Part shown: positions 13,351 through 24,704 of the stretch, in pieces | How the letters are laid out: each line of letters opens with the position of its first letter | Numbering within the stretch: position 1 is the first letter of the stretch | From: Amia ocellicauda | Lineage: Eukaryota > Chordata > Actinopteri > Amiiformes > Amiidae | Direction of reading: 5' to 3' | NCBI RefSeq assembly: GCF_036373705.1 | Contig: NC_089852.1 | Location: 29,128,707-29,192,706 of the forward strand | Length of the DNA: 64,000 bases | The notes under the pieces: model-generated | Databases searched by the model: none | What the model was told of the DNA's origin: nothing | Seen by the model: the letters and a program-made list of their open reading frames with translations, nothing else | Program-made: the position numbers and the translations under genes

Positions 13351-16300
13351 AATATAGCACTGTGTCATACAGCACTGTGTCATACAGCACTGTGTCATAC
13401 AGCACTGTGTCATATAGCACTGTGTCATACAGCACTGTGTCATACAGCACTGTGTCATATAGCACTGTGTCATACAGCACTGTGTAACATAGCACTGTGT
13501 CATACAGCACTGTGTCATATAGCACTGTGTCATACAGCACTGTGTCATATAGCACTGTGTCATACAGCACTGTGTCATACAGCACTGTGTAACATAGCAC
13601 TGTGTCATACAGCACTGTGTCATACAGCACTGTGTAACATAGCACTGTGTCATACAGCACTGTGTAACATAGCACTGTGTCATATAGCACTGTGTCATAC
13701 AGCACTGTGTCATACAGCACTGTGTAACATAGCACTGTGTCATATAGCACTGTGTCATACAGCACTGTGTCATACAGCACTGTGTAACATAGCACTGTGT
13801 CATATAGCACTGTGTCATACAGCACTGTGTAACATAGCACTGTGTCATACAGCACTGTGTCATACAGCACTGTGTCATATAGCACTGTGTCATATAGCAC
13901 TGTGTCATACAGCACTGTGTCATACAGCACTGTGTAACATAGCACTGTGTCATACAGCACTGTGTAACATAGCACTGTGTCATATAGCACTGTGTCATAC
14001 AGCACTGTGTCATACAGCACTGTGTAACATAGCACTGTGTCATACAGCACTGTGTAACATAGCACTGTGTCATATAGCACTGTGTCATACAGCACTGTGT
14101 CATATAGCACTGTGTAACATAGCACTGTGTCATACAGCACTGTGTCATACAGCACTGTGTAACATAGCACTGTGTCATACAGCACTGTGTCATACAGCAC
14201 TGTGTCATATAGCACTGTGTCATACAGCACTGTGTCATATAGCACTGTGTCATACAGCACTGTGTCATACAGCACTGTGTAACATAGCACTGTGTCATAC
14301 AGCACTGTGTCATATAGCACTGTGTCATACAGCACTGTGTAACATAGCACTGTGTCATACAGCACTGTGTAACATAGCACTGTGTCATATAGCACTGTGT
14401 CATACAGCACTGTGTCATACAGCACTGTGTAACATAGCACTGTGTCATACAGCACTGTGTAACATAGCACTGTGTCATATAGCACTGTGTCATATAGCAC
14501 TGTGTCATACAGCACTGTGTCATATAGCACTGTGTCATACAGCACTGTGAAACATAGCACTGTGTAACATAGCACTGTGTCATACAGCACTGTGTCATAC
14601 AGCACTGTGTAACATAGCACTGTGTCATACAGCACTGTGTCATACAGCACTGTGTCATATAGCACTGTGTAACATAGCACTGTGTCATATAGCACTGTGT
14701 CATACAGCACTGTGAAACATAGCACTGTGTCATACAGCACTGTGTCATACAGCACTGTGTAACATAGCACTGTGTCATACAGCACTGTGTCATATAGCAC
14801 TGTGTCATATAGCACTGTGTCATACAGCACTGTGTCATATAGCACTGTGTCATACAGCACTGTGTAACATAGCACTGTGTCATACAGCACTGTGTCATAT
14901 AGCACAGTGTCATACAGCACTGTGTCATATAGCACTGTGTAACATAGCACTGTGTAACATAGCACTGTGTAACATAGCACTGTGTCATACAGCACTGTGT
15001 AACATAGCACTGTGTCATATAGCACTGTGTAACATAGCACTGTGTCATACAGCACTGTGTCATACAGCACTGTGTAACATAGCACTGTGTCATATAGCAC
15101 TGTGTCATACAGCACTGTGTCATACAGCACTGTGTCATATAGCACTGTGTAACATAGCACTGTGTCATACAGCACTGTCATACAGCACTGTGTAACATAG
15201 CACTGTGTCATATAGCACTGTGTAACATAGCACTGTGTCATACAGCACTGTGTCATACAGCACTGTGTCATATAGCACTGTGTAACATAGCACTGTGTCA
15301 TACAGCACTGTGTCATATAGCACTGTGTAACATAGCACTGTGTCATATAGCACTGTGTCATACAGCACTGTGTCATACAACACTGTGTCATACAGCACTG
15401 TGTAACATAGCGCTGTGTAATATAGCACTGTGTCATACAGCACTACAATATAGCACTGTGTCATACAACACTGTGTAACAGCACTGTGTCATACAGCACT
15501 GTGTCATACAGCACTGTGTCATATAGCACTGTGTAACATAGCACTGTGTCATACAGCACTGTGTCATACAACACTGTGTCATATAGCACTGTGTAACATA
15601 GCACTGTGTCATACAGCACTGTGTCATACAGCACTGTGTCATACAGCACTGTGTCATACAACACTGTGTCATACAGCACTGTGTAACATAGCACTGTGTC
15701 ATACAGCACTACAATATAGCACTGTGTCATACAACACTGTGTAACAGCACTGTGTCATACAGCACTGTGTCATACAGCACTGTGTCATATAGCACTGTGT
15801 AACATAGCACTGTGTCATACAGCACTGTGTCATACAACACTGTGTCATATAGCACTGTGTAACATAGCACTGTGTCATACAGCACTGTGTCATACAGCAC
15901 TGTGTCATACAACACTGCGTCATACAGCACTGCGTCATACAGCACTGTGTCATACAACACTGCGTCATACAGCACTGTGTCATACAGCACTGTGTCATAC
16001 AACACTGCGTCATACAACACTGCGTCATACAGCACTGTGTCATACAGCACTGTGTCATACAACACTGCGTCATACAGCACTGCGTCATACAGCACTGTGT
16101 CATACAGCACTGTGTAACATAGCACTGTGTCATACAGCACTGTGTAACATAGCACTGTGTCATATAGCACTGTGTCATACAGCACTGTGTCATACAGCAC
16201 TGTGTAACATAGCACTGTGTCATACAGCACTGTGTAACATAGCACTGTGTCATATAGCACTGTGTCATACAGCACTGTGTCATACAGCACTGTGTCATAT

Positions 16301-17452
16301 AGCACTGTGTAACATAGCACTGTGTCATATAGCACTGTGTCATACAGCACTGTGAAACATAGCACTGTGTAACATAGCACTGTGTCATACAGCACTGTGT
16401 CATACAGCACTGTGTAACATAGCACTGTGTCATACAGCACTGTGTCATACAGCACTGTGTCATATAGCACTGTGTAACATAGCACTGTGTCATATAGCAC
16501 TGTGTCATACAGCACTGTGAAACATAGCACTGTGTCATACAGCACTGTGTCATACAGCACTGTGTAACATAGCACTGTGTCATACAGCACTGTGTCATAT
16601 AGCACGGTGTCATACAGCACTGTGTCATATAGCACTGTGTAACATAGCACTGTGTAACATAGCACTGTGTCATATAGCACTGTGTCATACAGCACTGTGT
16701 AACATAGCACTGTGTCATATAGCACTGTGTAACATAGCACTGTGTCATACAGCACTGTGTCATACAGCACTGTGTAACATAGCACTGTCATATAGCACTG
16801 TGTCATACAGCACTGTGTCATACAGCACTGTGTCATATAGCACTGTGTAACATAGCACTGTGTCATACAGCACTGTCATACAGCACTGTGTAACATAGCA
16901 CTGTGTCATATAGCACTGTGTAACATAGCACTGTGTCATACAGCACTGTGTCATACAGCACTGTGTCATATAGCACTGTGTAACATAGCACTGTGTCATA
17001 CAGCACTGTGTCATACAGCACTGTGTCATATAGCACTGTGTAACATAGCACTGTGTCATATAGCACTGTGTCATACAGCACTGTGTCATACAGCACTGTG
17101 TCATACAACACTGTGTCATACAGCACTGTGTAACATAGCACTGTGTCATATAGCACTACAATATAGCACTGTGTCATACAGCACTGTGTAACATAGCGCT
17201 GTGTAATATAGCACTGTGTCATACAGCACTACAATATAGCACTGTGTCATACAACACTGTGTAACAGCACTGTGTCATACAGCACTGTGTCATACAGCAC
17301 TGTGTCATATAGCACTGTGTAACATAGCACTGTGTCATACAGCACTGTGTCATACAGCACTGTGTAACATAGCACTGTGTCATACAGCACTGTGTCATAC
17401 AACACTGCGTCATACAGCACTGCGTCATACAGCACTGTGTCATACAGCACTG
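13351..17452. repeat. 4.1-kb minisatellite, 15-bp unit, about 270 copies
   Basis: Tandem array of 15-bp units with three main variants: CATACAGCACTGTGT, CATATAGCACTGTGT and AACATAGCACTGTGT. Rarer variants are CATACAACACTGTGT, a CACTGCGT form clustered at 15910-16100 and again near 17405, and a few shortened units. The unit length is a multiple of three, so both strands show very long repetitive open frames; these are by-products and not genes. The array starts 127 bp upstream of the NPEPPS ATG. It must lie in the 5' UTR, in the promoter, or immediately upstream. Confidence 0.98.
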
Positions 17453-17453
17453 G

Positions 17454-20400
17454 ACTATTGCACTGCAGAATATAGCACAGCTGCAGAATCCCAGGACAGT
17501 TTGATTCATTGTCTGAGCCATCTTAAACCATATGAAGTTTAAAAGCCCCGTTAGATTTGTAATATTTTCAGAAAACTGAATGATAGTATATTGACACATT
17601 CCTAATACACTTCGACAATAAATAACCAGTGGTCGGCCTGTGCAGTCTAGTGTTGCTGTGCATTGCCTACATGCGCAGCTGCCCGACGCACGTCCAGCGC
17701 CATCTGCAGACCCGCAGCGCCCCCATCTTGTGGAGTGCGACCCGGCGGATGATGTCACCGAGCAGCGGTCAGCGCCCTGCCCCCTGCTGGCGGCTGTGCT
17801 TATGACACGCAGCCTCTGCAGAGATGCGCGGACGAGGCGGTAATCGTGCTGTTCAATTCAAACCGCTTTGCTGGCACGACAGCAGTAGACGGGTATTGCC
17901 AACGCAGTCCAGAGATGATAAGAAACCATATTTCAATATTGCACAAACCACAAACACGTATTTAAACTGCTCAACTAAGACCTGCTCAACCACAGTGCAT
18001 TACAAATAACTCACCATTTCACTAATGAAACTGATGTCTATCTTTCCAAAACAATTATGTAAATGTAAATGAATTGTCTCCCCCCACACAGATTACTCTA
18101 AACAACAAGCACCCCCCCAACACACACATCCCCACCACATTTCCCCCTTTCCTCTGCGTGAGGAAAAGATTCCCAGTCATGGAAATTTACACATTTTAAA
18201 GAGGAAACAAACATTGAGGAACAGTGTGAGCATGTCCTTGAAGTGTCTGTTATAAGACAAAGCGTCTTGGACTGTCAAAAGAGATGGGAAAGCAAATGAG
18301 CCAAGAGCTAGGGTTTTGATTTTTGTTTTTTCTTCTCCCCAGCACTGTACAATAAATCACCACCTTAGGACCATCATTCCCAGTCTTCTGCTTGTTTCCC
18401 TAGACCCCATCCTAGTGCACCCCGGTGAAGAACAGTGTCAGGAAAAGGTAAAGAAAACCACAACAAAAACCGTCACATTAATTAAAATAAAAAGTAAATA
18501 ATATAAAAAAGATAATACAAAATACATAATAATGCATACTATTAAAAAGAAAACGATATATAGAGAAAATGTCGAATACAAATTATAGAACACATCTGAC
18601 GGTGGATGCTGAAGGTGAATTAAACAAGAGAGAGAAGTCTGTGTCAGCATAAAAATGTCCGAGTCACTGTTGCTCTGGTCTCTGGTCCAGTCACATCAGA
18701 CACACAGATCGGCGGGTCCAGTCCGGTCCGTCTCGGGTGAAACAGCTGACCGGAGCTCGTCTGTCATGCACTGCAGTAAGATCAATTGATTTGACAAATG
18801 TGTGATCATGTTTGTCTTATTTTTGTGTCAATTATGGTGATATCAATATCGACCTGTTTTCATCAAAACTAAAAGCAAATACATACATTTTCCACTTGCT
18901 GTGTGTGTGTTATGGGTGAGCAGCTGGTGCAGCCCTGTGTGTATCAGAGTGGGGCAGCAGCAGCTCAGTGTAACAGCAATCAAATGTATTCAAATGTAAT
19001 AATGAATTAGCCTGGACCTGTGGCTCGCTGAGACCAGTCGACATCAAACGCCTGGTTTCATTAATATATAAAAATAATAAAACAGGGGACCAAAGAACAT
19101 AAATCTTATTATGTAGTGTTTGTCCCCACCCTGTGGTCAGAGTAAGAATGGCAGACATGAGTTTATTAAATGTAGTTTGCGCATTATTAGTACTGCCATG
19201 TTCTGCAATTGTGCAATTGAGAGATGGCGCAGTTTTGCGGATGTATGTTTTGGCGAACAGGCAGGACCATCTACATTACACTAGTACTGTTATTTGATAT
19301 CACTCCTTTTATAGGAATGATTTTACCAGTGGATGTTTAAACAAGTGTGTTTTAAATGTGCTGCTGCATTGAGCACAACAGCCGCATTTGTAATTAAGAT
19401 CTGGTATGGGAGCCACATGTGTCTCTTAAATTAAAGCACCCAGGCAGACCTTCCCTTTAGTTTGGAGAACAAAACCCGATTGAAAAGCCAGTATTTGTTA
19501 GTCAGTAACACCTCAACCGCGCCGTGCAAACTGTGCTCAGGTCAGTCGCTGCCCCTTCGCCCTGCAAGGCTGTTCACGTGTATTTGAGAACCATGCGACT
19601 CTTAGACAAGTCGTAACCCCAGATTAATCAACAAAACACTATTTATATTATCCCCCCCACCCAGAAAATAATGACATGAAATAGTAGAATTCAAATATTG
19701 TTCTTCGAGAACATCTCAAATGTATATTTTTTAAAAGCAGGCTTTTGAATATAAACGATTCTTACGAAAATGTTTTTTTTTTTTCTATTTTGTCTAGCTT
19801 ATATGAATAAGCAACTGGACTGTCAGATTTCAACTTTTTTTTCAGGGTAGGGGAAAGATTTGGCACCTTTAATGTTTTCATTATCAGTCAAAATGGAAAA
19901 ATAAGATTGAAAACTGACCGTCTTTCAAGAAAAGAGGAAAATAATCCAACAAATCATGTTAAGTATGCCCAATAAGCAGTTAAGCTCCTGTTGAGAATAC
20001 CTATGAAAACAGAGTAAATGACTTGGTATAGACAAGTCCACAAAGCACTTTACAAAGCTAATCAAGTGCTGTGAAATATTAATATGTAGATTTTTCTTAC
20101 AACAGAAAATTATGTAATGTTTTATAACATTTCAGATTTGCAGCAAAAAAGTTATCTATAGAATGTGGGCCCTATTTAGGACGTTACTTATGCGAGATAC
20201 AAGGGGTCTATATCTTATCTGTACAATGTAGGCCACATTTCAGTTTACAGTGTATGCTTCACAAAGACTGGTCACATTTTTCACTTTTAGGCTATAGAAA
20301 AGGTCTAGGCAAAGAACTGGAAAATAAGTGCTCTTCACAGGATTGCACTACTCAGACGGGTAGATGGGGGTGTACATGAGATGGCTTTTTTTTTTTATAT

Positions 20401-20759
20401 CCAAATCATTACAGAATAAAGTTGCGTTTCTTCATAGAACAGCACAGCTCCTGCAAAAACCCCACTGGGGGACCGAGAGGCAGGATGCATCGCTCTACAC
20501 CCCACTTCTAGGGTCCTCATCAGGCCTTGTCTTTTTTGAATGACTAAGCTTTGTGGAAAAACCTTGCAAGTTGAAAAGTACATTTGTATTAAAACTTTCA
20601 AGTATTCGATGGTTGGCTTTGTATTTAGAACTCACCACTTTCCTCCCTTAGTATTTTAGTCTACTCCAGGAAAACCTGTATCCTGTCCCCAATAACTCCC
20701 TTGCAAAGTCAGTCACAAAAGGGAAGTATCACGAAGATTACAGAGGTCTTAAACAAAAA
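17454..20759. other. Intergenic sequence, no gene recognised
   Basis: Apart from the GC-rich patch at about 17640-17870, this is AT-rich unique-looking sequence with short homopolymer runs, including C-rich stretches near 18080-18150. I found no exon, RNA gene or recognisable repeat. Short open frames here lack any family resemblance. Confidence 0.5.
17694..17794 (-). promoter_or_regulatory. Cluster of three CTCF-like motifs beside the minisatellite
   Basis: Within about 100 bp of GC-rich DNA, the minus strand reads GCAGATGGCGCTGG (about 17697-17710), CCACAAGATGGGGGCGC (17717-17733) and GCCGCCAGCAGGGGGCA (17778-17794). The last is a very good match to the CTCF core and the other two are partial matches. 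All three have the same orientation. This is motif recognition by eye; occupancy is inference. Confidence 0.4.
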
Positions 20760-21345
20760 ACTTTTATTAACTCAAGATGAAGTCAATACAAAACCATTAA
20801 TATACAATGAAACTGTCCTCAGAGCACCAGGGCTGCCTGGGAACTGGCAGATCAGCACTTTGTAATCCAGGTGAAATGTCCAGTTTGAGAGCAGTCTCTC
20901 CTGGTGAGGGTCATGGAGCAGGAAGAGAAAAGGAGGATCATGATTATTGACAAGTGTATCAAAATAAAGTCAATACATTATGCAAAATACAAGTCCTGAC
21001 TACAGTTATGTACACCAACTAATTATGCTGCAGAATGTCTAGTAACAGCTCATGAAATCAAATCCAAATTTTCAAGTCATATGAAACCAATTACACGTTG
21101 GTCTCTTAATGTTGCCTAACCCTGCAAAATCAGTATTTTTAGCTTTCAGACACTTTGAGACCATACACCTGTTCACAGTGTGGGAAGAGCTTCTCCCAGG
21201 CACATGTCCAACACCAACCGAACCAACACGCGAGACTGTACAGGTGACGGGTGCAGCAGTACAATGAGAGGCAACGTCAGTCAAGGTGCAACATTTTTAA
21301 TTTCCACTGCAATAGAATAATGAAAGCTCTGTTGGGCTTGACCAA
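20760..21345 (+). pseudogene. Decayed C2H2 zinc-finger sequence, copy 1 block A
   Basis: On the plus strand at about 21150-21190 the sequence encodes RPYTCSQCGKSFSQ, a classic C2H2 Kruppel-type finger start, but it is followed by unrelated sequence with no histidine pair or further fingers. The flanking tail (21200-21345) recurs at 42740-42980, and the preceding part (20790-21120) matches 39090-39480 at lower identity. An AATAAA-type signal on the minus strand near 20760 is conserved in position in the second copy. It is a gene remnant; no intact reading frame is visible. Confidence 0.6.
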
Positions 21346-21757
21346 TACAGGTAAACCTCACTTTGCACGAGACGGACGCACTGCATCAATGGGGACAGGC
21401 TCCTAAAGAAACTAGTTAAAAACTAATAAATGTGCTGATAATTTTTGTTCCTGGGTAGTAAGTTATTTCTGAATTGCTTATGCCTTAAAAGTATAGAAAA
21501 TTGATATTCCTCATAAACATTGCTTTTGTGACCAGGACAGTGATAGTTTGAAATGTAACTATGAGAAAATGGGCAAATGTCTTTTCGTTCACTTCCAAGT
21601 CTACTCCTAAATCTTTTGTAGTGATTTGTTACTTTATTATAAATACGTTAATTTGGATTAGTTTTTTTTTTTTACTTGGAAGTGAACGAAGACACAAATT
21701 CACCAGTTTTCTCAGTTACATTTCAAAATATCACTGTCCTGGTCACTTAAGCAACAC

Positions 21758-22885
21758 CACCAACAGTGAAAGTTCAATACAACATGAAAAATGTTTCTCG
21801 TTTAGTTTCCATGGTTTGACTCTGACCTGCACTAAGGAGCTGCTCTCAGATGTCCGTCCACAGCTCTCTCCTCTCGGTGGAAAGGGCTCCCACTGAGCCG
21901 CAGCACTGGGAGCAGGAGTGGGGCTCCAGGCTGAGGAAGGACACGGAGCCACAGGCGGAGGGCTTAACAGGATCGGAGGGTGCACCCAGGGCGTCAGTTA
22001 ACACAGTGGAGCCCAGCATCAGACCGAGTTCAATGACACCAATCACCAACCTGGGGATATTATAGAAGCGTCTGTACTCTGGCCACTGAACGTCCTGTAC
22101 ATGGGCTGTCTGACCTGGGGCTTGAAGGACACAGTATCCGCTGCCCAGAGGAAGGGGCTCGTGGTGGGAATGACAACAGAGAAACCATTACAGCAAGCAG
22201 AGCTGCATCCCCAGCCTCCTGGCTCCCACACTCCCCTCTCACCCGCACCTTAGAGACATTCAGACACTTTGATAAACAAGTGCATTCACAGCAGAGACTG
22301 GACATCTGCAGCCGCCAGTGTGGAAGTGCTTCAGGCGGATAAATGTACCTTAAATATCACCAGGAAACTCACGAGGGAGATGGACTTCCTAGGCACATGT
22401 ACAAGAGTGAACTCGCATGGGAGAGATACCGTACTGCTGCACCCGTCACATGTACAACCACAGGCAACAGTCAGGTGCAACATCTGTATTTAGCTTCCAC
22501 TGCAAATGAATGATGAAAGTTGCCATCACACACACAGCAAGCCCCGCTGCTCAAACGGCCTGCACACCGGGCAGAGGGGTAGGTGCTTTGCAAATGCCTG
22601 ATGGCCATAAATGCACACTATTCGACATTCATAACCTCGTTCGGATTAGATTGTATGCATGGTGCAGTGTGGGGGAGCGGCTGACAATGTGTGATCCTGC
22701 TGTATTGGAAAGGGATGCGCCACACTAACTAAACAGGTCTGAGACACCGAGAACAAGGCTAATGAAAGGATGGCGTTAACTCTGTGCAGCTCCACTCCAG
22801 CACACAGTCCTCAGTGGGAAACTGTTAGAAGCATGTGTCGTACAACCGCCAACAGCAAACCAACATAGAAGATGTGCCAAAACAC
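21758..22885. repeat. Duplicated zinc-finger-related block B, copy 1
   Basis: About 1.13 kb that is almost identical to 40365-41493 in the same orientation, with only scattered single-base differences and one 2-bp indel. On the plus strand near 22310-22375 it holds a broken finger resembling QCG-S-...YLKYHQETHEGD with an in-frame stop. The sequence on both sides of the block is clearly more diverged between the two copies. Confidence 0.9.
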
Positions 22886-23744
22886 ATGCACTCATCTACT
22901 AAATTACTGGCGCCACTGATAAAGAGGAGAATAAAGGTTGTATAGAAAACATTTAATATGTAGAAAGCGATTGTCTATAACTCGCACTAAAAACATACAT
23001 GGTTTATAATTAAATTGCGATGCACCACTCAGTTGCCTAACGGTGACTGTCAGACCAGCCCACCTGCTCACGGATTGGGTCAGGAAGACCCGTCACTCAA
23101 ACCTAGTGGACCAATGGAGAGCTGACTGACGCCTCCCTGAGCCCCGCCCTCAAGACAAAACGGCGCCAAAACGGGAAAAAAAAAAAACCTAAAGCAAAGA
23201 AACTGGCGCGAAAGCCGGTGCCCTCGCTTTAACACTATTCTCTTTCAATTATCTTTTGATACGATTGGCTTATAATTCTATACATTGCGATTTCGATTGT
23301 TTCATCTCAACATTGTGTTTCTCAATTGTTTGTTTTGAATAGTTACTTATGGCGCTAATCTGAGCCCAAATGAAAGGGATACATTCACTATATTTATTGG
23401 AATTGAAAGTTTTCCTTGCAGTACGTTTTGGAAACATGTTCGGTTCCTTTATGGTTCTCTATTCATTAATAAAACACCCGAATTCAGTTAACGGGTCTAC
23501 CGCCCTCAACACCGGACTCAAGGGCGCCGGCCTGCAGAGAGCACGGGTTCATTCCCTCTGCGCATGTCAGTACGTTTTGTTACCGAGTTGTCTTAGGCGC
23601 CCGACGGCTCACGGAGGCCGAGTCCCGCCGCGGCGATTGAGCCCCTGGGGTGACCCTTACCCAACAGGACCAGGCGCGGTCTTCCGCTCACAAACACCCC
23701 GCCGCATATACAGAAACGGCGAGACAGTAAAGGGACACCAATTA
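22886..23744. other. Intergenic sequence becoming CpG-rich, with E2F-like motifs
   Basis: The first 250 bp are AT-rich. From about 23140 the sequence becomes CpG-rich and includes GGCGCCAAAA (about 23161), whose reverse complement TTTTGGCGCC fits the E2F consensus, and a related GGCGCG motif shortly after. It leads into the CpG-rich block at 23745. I see no coding exon. An open frame starting at 23370 runs through the CpG-rich region and the TAA microsatellite and has no recognisable domain. Confidence 0.4.
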
Positions 23745-23864
23745 CTACATTTCAGACGCCATTTTGTGAACCGTGCTCAGCTACAGCGGCCAGTTTTCTC
23801 TCCAGAGCAAAACACCTCAGTCATCCAACTTCTAGCGCGCCATGCCCACTTCGACGCAGATATT

Positions 23865-23897
<33 letters not shown>

Positions 23898-24187
23898 CTC
23901 AGTAATCAAATGTTACTCACGAGCGAAGCTGCCCTCAGGCCTGGCGTGGCCGGCAAAGTAAAGGACAGGTAGAGAAAGGAGGAAGAGGACAAGAACAAGG
24001 ATGCACGACACTGATGGAAAATGTAGGGAAACAGACGTAAAGACAATGACAGCGCAGCGGGAAACAACGGCACGAAGCCGCGGGAAAAGAGGCGCAGCGG
24101 CGCCCGCAGCCCCTCATATACCCCGTATGGAGGCGGGACTAAAGCGCAAACGGCGCCAATAAGCCGAGAGCGCTGCCACTCAACCTG
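23745..24187 (-). promoter_or_regulatory. CpG-rich candidate promoter and non-coding first exon, copy 1
   Basis: CpG-rich block nearly identical to 44936-45388. On the minus strand it contains a good splice donor (CGCTC followed by GTGAGTAA, exon end about 23921) just after a GC-rich purine/pyrimidine-biased stretch. This looks like the first exon of a minus-strand transcript. A (TAA)n microsatellite of about 10 units (23865-23896) sits in the following intron-like part and is longer in the other copy. No continuing coding exon was identified. Confidence 0.5.
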
Positions 24188-24566
24188 TAACTAAGGACCC
24201 GCGCAACACATTACATCACTGAACATACACGAACCTTTTATTTTTAATGACTAATTTGCTTAATTAATTAATATTGTAATATTTTAACTTATTTTTTTTA
24301 TTAATTAAATAAAATCGTGCTTAGCAAGGTGCTTAGCAAGGTGAGGGAAAAAAGTATTTGATCCCCTGCTGATTTTGTACGTTTGCCCACTGACAAAGAA
24401 ATGATCAGTCTATAATTTTAATGGTAGGTGTATTTTAACAGTGAGAGACAGAATAACAACAAAAGAAAACAGAAAAACGCATTTCAAAAAAGTTATAAAT
24501 TGATTTGCATGTTAATGAGGGAAATACGTATTTGATCCCCAATCAATCAGCAAGATTTCTGGCTCC

Positions 24567-24662
24567 CAGGTGTCTTTTATACAGGTAACGAGCTGAGATT
24601 AGGAGCACTCTCTTAAAGGGACTCTCCTAATCTCAGCTCGTTACCTGTATAAAAGACACCTG
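24567..24662. repeat. Perfect 39-bp hairpin upstream of the transposase
   Basis: Bases 24567-24605 and 24624-24662 are perfect reverse complements with an 18-bp loop (24606-24623). The hairpin lies 43 bp upstream of the transposase ATG, inside the element. It could form a cruciform in DNA or a stable stem in RNA. Confidence 0.95.
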
Positions 24663-24704
24663 TCCACAGAAGCAATCAATCAATCAGATTCCAAACTCTC
24701 CACC

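Noticed and set aside
13208..17222. Very long open frames of LYDTV/MTQCC/ALCHT repeats, up to 742 codons
   Set aside because: They exist only because the 15-bp repeat is a multiple of three and lacks stops in most frames. Several overlapping frames on both strands are open at once, and there is no domain or plausible protein composition.
23370..23972. 200-codon plus-strand open frame
   Set aside because: It crosses a CpG-rich promoter-like block and a TAA microsatellite encoding poly-Asn. There is no domain, and the second copy breaks it.
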